A stretch of DNA of 64,000 nucleotides, from the NCBI GenBank assembly GCA_025655595.1, contig JAHXIO010000001.1, positions 620,001-684,000 of the forward strand. The letters are read 5' to 3'. The stretch is from Candidatus Thiodiazotropha sp. (ex Monitilora ramsayi) (GTDB lineage: Bacteria > Pseudomonadota > Gammaproteobacteria > Chromatiales > Chromatiaceae). Made by a program: the position numbers and the translations under genes. Numbering within the stretch: the first letter of the stretch is position 1; every line of letters begins with the position of its first letter. Of the stretch, positions 56,820 to 64,000 are shown piece by piece. Under the pieces are notes generated by a model. That model made no database searches. It saw only the letters and a list, made by a program, of their open reading frames with translations, and was not told the DNA's origin.

Positions 56820-57581
56820 GTGTCTATCGACTGGCAGAAGACACACGCCGCCATCTGGCGACCGCGTAAGGGATATCTGAGGCCCATCGTCCATATCGAT
56901 ACCATCGGGTTTGATCAATTGGTGGGTATCGAGGAGCAGAAGGCGGCTCTGGTTCGTAATACTGAACGTTTTCTCAATGGTGTAGGTGCCAACAACGCCT
57001 TATTGTGGGGGAGTCGAGGTAGCGGTAAGTCTTCCCTGGTCAGGGCTATTCTGAATCGATACAAGGACAAGGGACTGCGTATGATCCAGGTGGACCGGAA
57101 CGACCTGATCGAACTGCCGGAGATCGTGGACGACATCCGGGAGCTGCCTCTCCATTACATCGTCTTCTGTGATGATCTCACCTTTGAGACCGGCGAGGCC
57201 TCTTACCGGGCTCTGAAGAGTGTGTTGGATGGCTCCATCGAGGCACCTCCACCCAATGTACTAATCTACGCAACATCGAACCGTCGCCATCTATTGCCGG
57301 AGACCATGGCGGAAAACCAAGAGGTAAGGCTGGTGGATGGTGACCTGCATCTTGGGGATACCATTGAAGAGAAGCTGGCGCTGTCTGACCGGTTCGGTCT
57401 CTGGCTGGCGTTCTACCCGGTCAACTGGGAGGGGTACCTGGCGATCGTTGACAACTATTTCAACGATTACAAAGGCGACCGCCAGGCCCTGCATGAGGCT
57501 GCCAAGCACTTTGCCATGGTGCGTGGGGGTGGCAAAAGCGGCCGCGCGGCGATGCAGTTCTACAAGATGTATTCTGACTGA
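56820..57581 (+). CDS. DUF815 family AAA ATPase
   Basis: The 253-residue cytoplasmic protein starts at GTG with GAGGAGAGG upstream. It has Walker A GSRGSGKS (residues 64-71) after NNALLWG, Walker B-like IVFCDDLTFE near 118-127, and the DUF815 segments SYRALKSVLDGSIEAPPPNV and IYATSNRRHLLPE. DUF815 proteins are AAA+ ATPases widespread in proteobacteria, and their cellular job is not established. Length is typical. No neighbour gives a clue; a lipoprotein gene follows after 157 bp. Confidence 0.9.
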   Translation: MSIDWQKTHAAIWRPRKGYLRPIVHIDTIGFDQLVGIEEQKAALVRNTERFLNGVGANNALLWGSRGSGKSSLVRAILNRYKDKGLRMIQVDRNDLIELPEIVDDIRELPLHYIVFCDDLTFETGEASYRALKSVLDGSIEAPPPNVLIYATSNRRHLLPETMAENQEVRLVDGDLHLGDTIEEKLALSDRFGLWLAFYPVNWEGYLAIVDNYFNDYKGDRQALHEAAKHFAMVRGGGKSGRAAMQFYKMYSD

Positions 57582-57738
57582 AGGTACTGCCTTTTTTATA
57601 CCCTGGGATTGGCCGTTATGCTCTACCGTTTTCCTATGTCTTGACGGTGCACTTCACGCTTTCCGGTCCGGTCTTGATTGGCGGCTATGAATATGTGCTA
57701 ACATCCGGGCCGCGATTTAACTACATGGAGCAGGAATT

Positions 57739-58815
57739 ATGCACGGAAAAGGCGTATCGGTAATAGCAATCCTTGGTCTATGCGGTTGTGCTGCACAGCC
57801 CGTTGACAACTCTCCCACCCACGCTACTTCAAAAATCAACGCCAAGTATGTACTGACGGGGGCGTATGTTCCCGATTTCAACGGCGTTCAAACCGTCTAT
57901 ACACGGCCGGAGATGCGCCGTATTCACAACAAGACGGAGTTTGACAATTTTTTCATGCGCTGGGCCAATTCCGATCAATCGAATCTCTTTCGGATAGATC
58001 AGAAAAAGCTTTACCAGCTCGATCACAAGAATGAGACATATATGGAGTGCCCCATCTCCGGTTGCATTCAACAGTCCCTCTTGGAGCGGATAAAAGACGC
58101 CGGAAAGCGTTCAGAGGACGAGGAGGAGTACCAGTCATATGAAGAGCGCGGTTGTAAAACGACGTTGGCAAGTAATACATTCGAGGTCAAGGATACCGGC
58201 CAGACCCGAATCCTGAGTGGCCTCGATGCTAACGAATACACGGTGGACTGGAAGGTGGAGTTCAAGGATCAGACCGGGAAGGTGGACATGAATCACCTGC
58301 GTTTTGTGTTCTGGACTACCACCCCCACTGCCGACATGCAGCAGGCATGGAAGGTACATCGAGAAGCCACCGATAACTATCTTGCCGCCAAGGGCGATGA
58401 TCCTTGGCTTCGTCTATTAGGCAAAGAGGGCTTCCAGGCCCTGAGCGCTTTTACCGGCGACATCGAAAAAGCTGACGAGCAGCACTACAGCAAAGTGGGC
58501 AAGCAACTGGCGACTATCAAGGGCTATCCGCTCTCCATTAAGGCGGAGTGGTTTCAGAAACTGGGTGGAACCTGCGATCAGGGCAAATCCGAGAGTAGTG
58601 CGAAACCTAAACTATCGGCTTCCACCGATTTGGCTGGAATGGCGAAGAGCATGGTCGGCAGCTTCCTGGATAAAAAAAGGGATGCCATGCTTGCGGAGTG
58701 GAATAAGGAACCGCGTATCCGCTATATCTATGAGATAACAGGCGTCCAGCAGGTTGCGGTCAAAGACAGTGTTTTCGAACTGCCACAGGGTTACAAGATG
58801 GAGGACCGGCAGTAA
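57739..58815 (+). CDS. Lipoprotein, unknown function
   Basis: The 358-residue product has a lipoprotein signal with lipobox LCGC (lipidated C17). The mature protein is largely polar with several motifs suggesting a beta-rich N-terminal part (YVLTGAYVPDFNGVQTVYTRPEMRR) and a helical C-terminal part. Cysteines in ECPISGC and RGCKTTL may form disulfides. I recognise no family, though the general plan resembles DUF4412-type substrate-binding lipoproteins only loosely. CAGGAA precedes the ATG. Nothing nearby suggests its role. Confidence 0.72.
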   Translation: MHGKGVSVIAILGLCGCAAQPVDNSPTHATSKINAKYVLTGAYVPDFNGVQTVYTRPEMRRIHNKTEFDNFFMRWANSDQSNLFRIDQKKLYQLDHKNETYMECPISGCIQQSLLERIKDAGKRSEDEEEYQSYEERGCKTTLASNTFEVKDTGQTRILSGLDANEYTVDWKVEFKDQTGKVDMNHLRFVFWTTTPTADMQQAWKVHREATDNYLAAKGDDPWLRLLGKEGFQALSAFTGDIEKADEQHYSKVGKQLATIKGYPLSIKAEWFQKLGGTCDQGKSESSAKPKLSASTDLAGMAKSMVGSFLDKKRDAMLAEWNKEPRIRYIYEITGVQQVAVKDSVFELPQGYKMEDRQ

Positions 58816-59080
58816 TTCATCGTATAGCAGCGAGTAACCTTTTTTCCAAGGGACGCAGGGCATACTGTCGGGAGCTTTGATCCCGGCTTCATGCTTGGCG
58901 TCCTTTGGGGTAATGCGGCCCCCGGTTTGACTTGAATATGGCTTTGGATGGTTGCCTTTGATACAGGGCTGCTCCGGATTGGCTCCTCTTAACACTTGCT
59001 GGAGTGTCACTGCCAAGACGGTTTTCCGTCCGGCAAGGCAGAAGATGCGATGACAGCAATCCAATCCGCGTTAACAAACC

Positions 59081-59617
59081 TTAGAACTCCACCCCCTGTT
59101 CGGCATTGATTCCGCTGTCGAAGGCGTGTTTTATCTTTCTCATTTCACTCACCGTGTCTGCGATTTCGATGATTTCAGCCGGGGCCTCCCTGCCGGTGAG
59201 GATCAAGTGCATCCAGGGGGGCTTTTCGCGACGGATGAACTCGGCAATCTCTTTCCCGCTGATCCAGCCGTAGCCGCAGCAGTAGTTGATTTCGTCCAGC
59301 ATTACCAGATCGTATCGATGTGTTCGGATCCTCTCCTGACAGAAAGTCCAGATCTCGCGGCTAGAGGCCCGGTCCTGCTCCGGGTTGTGTGTGTCCCAGG
59401 TAAAGCCATCTCCCAGGGCGTGCCACTCGATATTCTTGAAGCGGGTGGCGGCTTGCTGCTCACCCGTCTTCCACTTGCCTTTGATGAACTGCACCACCAG
59501 AACATTCATGCCCCAGCCTGCGGCGCGGAAAACGACACCGAATCCGCTGGAGGATTTCCCTTTGCCTTCACCGGTATGTACCAGGGTCAATCCGTGTCTC
59601 TTGTTGCGGTTTTTCAT
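59081..59617 (-). CDS. cobO: Corrinoid adenosyltransferase
   Basis: The 178-residue enzyme (CobO/BtuR/CobA family) transfers the 5'-deoxyadenosyl group of ATP to cob(I)alamin, giving coenzyme B12 during synthesis or salvage. The P-loop-like ATP site GEGKGKSS is at residues 16-23, followed by VVQFIKGKWKTGE, the ALGDGFTW segment and the DEINYCCGYGW region. I choose the ATG at 59617, where the family start MKNRNKRHGLTLVHTG begins; the open extension to 59770 lacks similarity and would cross the Fur-box region. It is divergent from the ferric-iron transporter and is the only cobalamin gene in the window. Confidence 0.92.
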   Translation of the reverse strand: MKNRNKRHGLTLVHTGEGKGKSSSGFGVVFRAAGWGMNVLVVQFIKGKWKTGEQQAATRFKNIEWHALGDGFTWDTHNPEQDRASSREIWTFCQERIRTHRYDLVMLDEINYCCGYGWISGKEIAEFIRREKPPWMHLILTGREAPAEIIEIADTVSEMRKIKHAFDSGINAEQGVEF

Positions 59618-59682
59618 GTTGGGGTACCGAGGGAGTGCCGGAGAATAAATCAGGTTCTGGTTTAGCTGTTGAAAATAAAAAT

Positions 59683-59701
59683 GCGAATCGTTATCATTAT
59701 G
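59683..59701. promoter_or_regulatory. Fur-box-like site
   Basis: GCGAATCGTTATCATTATG matches the Fur consensus GATAATGATAATCATTATC at 13 of 19 positions, especially its right half. It lies 53 bp before the iron-binding-protein start and about 66 bp before cobO on the other strand. Iron-dependent repression of the transporter is a reasonable inference. Confidence 0.65.
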
Positions 59702-59753
59702 AAATAATATTTTGGGAATTCCGCTAAAGCAATTTCGATTCTGGAGATTCACT

Positions 59754-60779
59754 GTGTCAATTTCTACCAAACTTGTCTATTTGTTACTCGCACTCTCTTT
59801 CATGGCGCCCTCCTTGGCTATGGGCGACGGCGAGGTCAATCTCTACTCCGCCCGTAAGGAGAAGCTGATCAAGCCGCTGTTAGATCGGTTTACCCAGAAA
59901 ACGGGTATCACCGTGAACCTGGTGACCGGCAAGGCTGATGCCTTGCTCCAGCGGCTGCAGAGTGAGGGCAGAAACTCCCCGGCGGACCTGCTGATCACCA
60001 CGGATGCCGGCAGGTTGCATCGGGCGAAACTGGCGGGTGTGACGCAGGCTGTTGACTCCTCTGTCATGAATGACGCAGTACCTGCCAGCTTCCGCGATCC
60101 GCAGGGGCACTGGTACGGGCTATCTCTGCGTGCGCGTCCGATCCTCTATGTGAAGGATAAGGTAGACCCATCCCGCCTCTCATCTTATGAAGCCCTGGCT
60201 GACCCCGCATGGAAAGGCAATATCTGCATTCGATCATCGAATAATATCTACAATCAGTCCCTGGTGGCCTCTATGATTGCGGCGAACGGCGTGGATGCCA
60301 CGCAAAAGTGGGCCGAGGGATTGGTGAAGAACTTTGCCCGTCCCCCCAAGGGCGGCGATCGGGACCAGATCAAAGCTGCTGCGGCAGGCCTCTGTGATGT
60401 CGCGATTGCGAATACCTACTATCTCGCGGGTATGTTGACCTCAAAAGATGCGGCGCAGCGACAGGCAGCAGAAAAGATGGTTGTCTTCTGGCCGAACCAG
60501 GCAGGACGCGGTGCCCATTTCAATATCAGCGGCGCAGCGGTGACTGTGGCGGCTAAAAACCGCGAGAACGCGATTCAACTGCTTGAGTTCCTGGTCAGTG
60601 AGTCATCACAAGCCTGGTATGCTGAAGCCAACGGCGAATACCCGGTGCGCCAGGACGTGGCGCCTGGTGCACTGCTCAGGTCCTGGGGGGAATTCAAGAT
60701 GGATACACTCAATCTGGGTCAACTGGGAGAGCTCAATCCCGAAGCGGTTCGCCTCATGGATCGTGCTGGCTGGAAGTGA
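59754..60779 (+). CDS. fbpA: Ferric-iron ABC transporter, periplasmic binding protein
   Basis: The 341-residue protein has a signal peptide (about residues 1-23, ending LAMG) and an Fbp/Fut-type extracellular fold: VNLYSARKEKLIKPLLDRF, then VNLVTGKADALLQRLQSEG, LLITTDAGRLHRA, NIYNQSLVASMI, ANTYYLAGMLTS and EFLVSESSQAWYAEANGEYPV. These are signatures of Fe3+-binding FbpA/FutA/AfuA proteins. Tyrosines in ANTYY are candidate iron ligands. The start is a GTG at 59754 with GGAG seven bases upstream; a TTG at 59712 is less likely. A Fur-box-like site lies upstream, and the permease gene follows after 208 bp. Confidence 0.9.
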   Translation: MSISTKLVYLLLALSFMAPSLAMGDGEVNLYSARKEKLIKPLLDRFTQKTGITVNLVTGKADALLQRLQSEGRNSPADLLITTDAGRLHRAKLAGVTQAVDSSVMNDAVPASFRDPQGHWYGLSLRARPILYVKDKVDPSRLSSYEALADPAWKGNICIRSSNNIYNQSLVASMIAANGVDATQKWAEGLVKNFARPPKGGDRDQIKAAAAGLCDVAIANTYYLAGMLTSKDAAQRQAAEKMVVFWPNQAGRGAHFNISGAAVTVAAKNRENAIQLLEFLVSESSQAWYAEANGEYPVRQDVAPGALLRSWGEFKMDTLNLGQLGELNPEAVRLMDRAGWK

Positions 60780-60987
60780 TGGCTGGCGTTATCTCCAGCT
60801 CAGACAACCTCACAGTGTGATGATTGCTGTCAGGTTGATCTGAGGGAGGTGGATGGCAGAGCGATAGTTGAATCGTTCTGTGCTGGATAGCAAGATTTTA
60901 AGGCATGTCTGTGACGCGGCGGGTTTTGGGCAAGTCAATAACAACAAAAGGCTAAGGCCTGCTAACAGATCTTAGACTGAGAAGCTA

Positions 60988-62664
60988 ATGCAGACCAGAG
61001 TTGCGCAAATGAGAGGAATGCTCAAGCTCACCGGGCTAAATGCCTGGGGCATCGGCGTACTCTCCATAGCACTGCTGTTGGCAATCCCGGTGCTGCTGGT
61101 TCTCTCTTTTCTATTCGAACCTGCCGGGGAGGTCTGGCAGCATCTGGTCGATACGGTATTGCAGGACTATGTGACCAACTCTCTGTTGTTGATGCTGGGT
61201 GTGGCGATCGGTGTGCTGGTACTGGGTGTAAGTACCGCCTGGCTCACCAGTATGTGCGATTTTCCCGGGCGCGCAGTTTTCGAATGGGCCCTGCTGCTGC
61301 CCATGGCGATTCCTGCCTATATCATCGCCTATACCTATACCGGTCTTTTCGATTTTGCCGGGCCGGTACAGAGCCTGCTACGGGAATGGACCGGTTGGTC
61401 ATACGGTGACTACTGGTTTCCGGAAATCCGGTCTCTGGAAGGGGCTGCACTGATGTTGTCCCTGGTGCTCTATCCTTACGTCTATCTGTTGACGCGTGCC
61501 GCATTTCTCGGTCAGTCGATCTGCGTGTTGGATGTGAGTCGAACCCTGGGTAACGGGCCCTGGCGCACCTTCTTTTCTGTCGCGCTGCCGTTGGCGAGGC
61601 CCGCCATTGTGGCGGGTCTTTCCCTGGCGTTGATGGAGACACTGGCTGATTATGGGACAGTGCAATATTTCGGAGTCTCCACATTTACCACCGGTATCTT
61701 CCGTACCTGGTTCGGACTGAACAATGCGGCTGCGGCGGCTCAGTTGTCAGCGTTATTACTGTTGTTCGTTTTTGCCCTGATCATTATAGAGAAGGGGTCA
61801 CGGCGTCACGCCCGTTACCACCATACCTCACAACGACACCAGGCGTTGACCCGTTTCCAGCTAAACTGGCGGCAGGCCACGATGGCCTTTCTGATCTGTG
61901 CCGGTGCGCTTTTTTTCGGTTTTCTCCTGCCTGCGGGACAACTCTTCTGGTGGGCGCTGACAACTGCAGAGGAGAGTTTCGACGGACGCTTTCTCAGTCT
62001 GATCAGCCACAGTCTGCTGTTGGCGGGTGGGGCATCGTTACTGGCGCTATTACTGGCACTCTTTCTCAGCTATGGCAAACGCCTGCATGGAAACTGGCTG
62101 GTAAAGCTTGCGGTCAGAGTCGCCGGGATGGGTTACGCGATTCCGGGTACTGTGATTGCGGTGGGCGTTGTGATTCCCTTTGCCGCTTTCGATAACGCAC
62201 TCGATGCATGGATGAGAGAGCAGTTCGGCTGGTCTACCGGGCTCTTGCTCAGTGGTACTTTAGTGGCACTGCTCTTTGCCTATCTGGTCCGGTTCCTGGC
62301 GGTCTCACTGCAGACAGTGGAAGCCGGTCTGGGCAAGATACGTCCGACCATGGACGAGGTGGCGCGTTCACTAGGCGGCCGTTCAGGCGAGATTGTGCGG
62401 CGTGTACACATACCAATGCTAAAGGGGAGTCTCATGACAGCACTGCTCTTAGTATTCGTGGATGTCTTGAAAGAGTTGCCCGCAACCCTGATACTGCGCC
62501 CCTTTAACTACAATACCCTGGCGGTACGAGCCTATGAGTTGGCGTCGGATGAGAGACTGGCCGACGCCTCCTATGCGGCACTGACCATTGTGCTGGTCGG
62601 GATATTGCCGGTTATGTTATTGAGCCGATCCATCACCCGGTCACGTCATGCAGAAACAGCTTGA
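60988..62664 (+). CDS. fbpB: Ferric-iron ABC transporter permease (fused two-domain)
   Basis: The 558-residue inner-membrane protein has about 12 membrane segments in two homologous halves, each with an EAA loop (DVSRTLGNGPWRTFFSVALPLARPA; EVARSLGGRSGEIVRRVHIPMLKG). Fusing both permease domains in one chain is typical of FbpB/AfuB/SfuB iron importers. WLTSMCDFPGR and AIPAYIIAYTYTGLFD near the first half are family-like. The start at 60988 has GAGAAG upstream. The ATPase gene begins 17 bp before its end, so the two are coupled. Confidence 0.9.
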   Translation: MQTRVAQMRGMLKLTGLNAWGIGVLSIALLLAIPVLLVLSFLFEPAGEVWQHLVDTVLQDYVTNSLLLMLGVAIGVLVLGVSTAWLTSMCDFPGRAVFEWALLLPMAIPAYIIAYTYTGLFDFAGPVQSLLREWTGWSYGDYWFPEIRSLEGAALMLSLVLYPYVYLLTRAAFLGQSICVLDVSRTLGNGPWRTFFSVALPLARPAIVAGLSLALMETLADYGTVQYFGVSTFTTGIFRTWFGLNNAAAAAQLSALLLLFVFALIIIEKGSRRHARYHHTSQRHQALTRFQLNWRQATMAFLICAGALFFGFLLPAGQLFWWALTTAEESFDGRFLSLISHSLLLAGGASLLALLLALFLSYGKRLHGNWLVKLAVRVAGMGYAIPGTVIAVGVVIPFAAFDNALDAWMREQFGWSTGLLLSGTLVALLFAYLVRFLAVSLQTVEAGLGKIRPTMDEVARSLGGRSGEIVRRVHIPMLKGSLMTALLLVFVDVLKELPATLILRPFNYNTLAVRAYELASDERLADASYAALTIVLVGILPVMLLSRSITRSRHAETA

Positions 62665-63709
62665 AGTCAATCACGCCAGTGTCAGCTATGGCAGCCAGCG
62701 AGTGGTGCATGATGTCAGTTTTGATCTGGACAAGGGAGAGATCGGCTGTCTGTTGGGTCCAAGCGGTTGCGGCAAGACCAGCCTGTTACGTGCCATTGCG
62801 GGATTCGAGCCCCTCACAGATGGCGAAATTCTACTGCATGGCAGATCTGTCTCTCGTGCCGGTTCCACCCTCTCGCCTGAGAAAAGACGGGTCGGCATGG
62901 TGTTCCAGGATTTCGCCCTCTATCCCCATCTCACCGTGGAACAGAATGTGGCCTTTGGCCTGAGGGGGGAGTCGGGCGGTGAAAGGCGTGAGAGGGTCAA
63001 GGTGTTGCTCTCGCTGGTGGGGCTTTCGGGTATGGAGAAGAAGTATCCGCACCAGCTTTCCGGCGGCCAGCAGCAGCGGGTTGCCTTGATACGGGCGATG
63101 GCCCCAAGACCCGATATCCTGCTGTTGGATGAGCCCTTCTCCGGCCTCGACGTTGAACTCAGGGAGCAGCTGGCGAGGGAGGTGAGGGGGATTCTCAAAC
63201 GTGAATCCGTGACTGCCATTCTGGTGACCCACGATCAACTGGAGGCCTTTGCCCTCGCTGATGCCATCGGTGTATTGAGCGATGGCCGTTTGCGCCAGTG
63301 GGATTCAGGATACGATCTCTACCACAAACCCAAAGATCGCTTCGTAGCTGATTTTATCGGCCAGGGGGCGATGATACCGGGTTGTGTCAGCAAACGGGGA
63401 GATGTGGAGTCGGCACTGGGTGTACTCAAGGGGATGTTCGTCAAAGACGTCACACCGGGGGAGAGGGTCGAGCTGTTAGTGCGTCCCGATGATGTGGTTC
63501 ACGACGATGAGAGTGAGTTTCAGCTGGAGATCGTGGACAAGGTTTTTCAGGGGGCGGAGTATCTCTACACTCTCCTGCTTGGAGACGGTAGTGAAATTCT
63601 CTGCCTGGTTCAGAGTCATCACGACCATGCCATTGGGGAAAAGATCGGTATCAGACTGCATATCGACCATCTGGTAGCCTTTCCCTCTGGCGAAGGCGGG
63701 CCCGGATGA
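62648..63709 (+). CDS. fbpC: Ferric-iron ABC transporter ATPase
   Basis: The 353-residue ATPase has Walker A GPSGCGKT (about residues 37-44), the Q-loop in VFQDFALYPHLTVEQNVAFGL, the signature LSGGQQQRVALIRAM, Walker B ILLLDEPFSGLD and the switch histidine in VTHDQ. The C-terminal region (about 240-350) is the TOBE-like regulatory domain of the iron/spermidine importer class. It overlaps the permease gene by 17 bp. It completes the FbpABC set; no further transport gene is linked. Confidence 0.92.
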   Translation: MQKQLEVNHASVSYGSQRVVHDVSFDLDKGEIGCLLGPSGCGKTSLLRAIAGFEPLTDGEILLHGRSVSRAGSTLSPEKRRVGMVFQDFALYPHLTVEQNVAFGLRGESGGERRERVKVLLSLVGLSGMEKKYPHQLSGGQQQRVALIRAMAPRPDILLLDEPFSGLDVELREQLAREVRGILKRESVTAILVTHDQLEAFALADAIGVLSDGRLRQWDSGYDLYHKPKDRFVADFIGQGAMIPGCVSKRGDVESALGVLKGMFVKDVTPGERVELLVRPDDVVHDDESEFQLEIVDKVFQGAEYLYTLLLGDGSEILCLVQSHHDHAIGEKIGIRLHIDHLVAFPSGEGGPG

Positions 63710-63752
63710 AGGGAACAGCGTCCATGCCGTTCTTCGATAGTGTTAACTGGCC

Positions 63753-64000
63753 CTAACTCGATCTGTTTTTTTGCTTGACGGTTTTCGCCACTTTGCTGCG
63801 ATTGAATTGGGCTGCGCATGCCTGAACCCGCTTTGCCTGCCGCTCCATGGTTTCAAAATAGAAACCGGTCCCGAGGGTTGCCGGCTCATCGGGCCGCTGT
63901 GCGCATGAACTCACCGCTTCAGATGAGACCTTTATCGTACCGCCTTCATGCAGTGGTGTGATCATTGCCGCTGGGATGAACCTGTTTGTGAAGTACTGTT
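63753..64000 (-). CDS. C-terminal part of an unidentified protein, continues beyond the window
   Basis: The minus-strand frame from the right edge stays open to a stop at 63753-63755 (about 82 residues), ending FNRSKVAKTVKQKNRSS. It contains a plausible folded segment, RFIPAAMITPLHEGGTIKV and TGFYFETMERQAKRV, but no recognised family. An ATG at 63965 exists, yet the frame continues upstream without a stop, so the gene probably starts outside the window. The gap to fbpC is about 43 bp, convergent. It could also be a chance frame. Confidence 0.4.
   Translation of the reverse strand, partial: QYFTNRFIPAAMITPLHEGGTIKVSSEAVSSCAQRPDEPATLGTGFYFETMERQAKRVQACAAQFNRSKVAKTVKQKNRSS

Noticed and set aside
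58816-59080. Cobalamin riboswitch near cobO
   Set aside because: This stretch lies downstream, not upstream, of cobO, and no B12-box-like conserved core was seen on either strand here or in the cobO leader.
59618-59770. cobO start at 59770
   Set aside because: The extension crosses the Fur-box region and overlaps the divergent transporter leader; the conserved protein begins at 59617.

Overview
The window looks like a chromosomal segment of a gammaproteobacterium. The evidence is the order trigger factor - clpP - clpX - lon - HU-beta - tRNA genes - ppiD, followed by a FabI enoyl reductase, and single-copy housekeeping genes typical of that class (parC, rmuC, mtaB, xthA, yaaA, uppP, galE, a malate:quinone oxidoreductase). 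Accessory traits (a PEP-CTERM protein, a c-di-GMP synthase, a methyl-accepting chemotaxis protein, acetoacetyl-CoA reductase, a type II DMSO-reductase-family enzyme) point to a free-living or facultatively symbiotic aquatic respirer, perhaps a sulfur-oxidising Chromatiales-like lineage. The species cannot be fixed from the sequence alone.

Layout. 0-2.1 kb: the end of a spore-photoproduct-lyase-like protein and a PutP-type sodium symporter. 2.1-6.9 kb: an AT-rich, low-density stretch with a PEP-CTERM protein, mqo preceded by two TGTCGACA palindromes, and about 1.2 kb of decayed DNA holding a broken GGDEF domain and the tail of an IS3-type transposase. 6.9-14.6 kb: the main accessory locus. A sigma54 activator faces a four-gene alpha-beta-gamma-delta operon for a periplasmic type II molybdoenzyme in the gene order of ethylbenzene dehydrogenase. 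A -24/-12 promoter, an IHF-like site and clustered TGTGAAA dyads lie upstream of the alpha gene. 14.6-16.5 kb: an orphan secretin-N-like protein, a small membrane protein and a 21-bp tandem repeat of about 20 copies.

16.5-31.9 kb: mostly conserved single genes (uppP, galE, TatD-type nuclease, yaaA, xthA, a Mut7-C protein, two exported proteins, mtaB, rmuC, a di-heme peroxidase-like lipoprotein, a thioesterase pair, parC), with dispersed REP-like palindromes. 32.0-41.8 kb: the protein quality-control block (tRNA-Leu, tig, clpP, clpX, lon, hupB, tRNA-Val, tRNA-Asp, ppiD, fabI). 42.0-50.2 kb: one peptide-type ABC transporter operon with two tandem double-ATPase genes. 50.2-51.2 kb: a DUF211 - VIT1/CCC1-like pair. 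51.3-56.6 kb: a secreted tandem PilJ-N protein with a perfect CRP-type palindrome upstream, a chemoreceptor, phaB and a diguanylate cyclase. 56.8-64 kb: a DUF815 ATPase, a lipoprotein, and a divergent cobO / ferric-iron ABC transporter locus with a Fur-box-like site.

How it fits together. The strongest candidate for something undescribed is the sigma54-controlled type II molybdoenzyme: regulator, promoter, IHF-like site, putative enhancer dyads, structural genes and dedicated chaperone are all present, but the substrate is unknown. Other unexplained items are the heptad-encoding 21-bp repeat array, the exported two-repeat PilJ-N protein beside a chemoreceptor, and the DUF211/VIT pair. All calls were made by eye from sequence and motifs; no database search was run.
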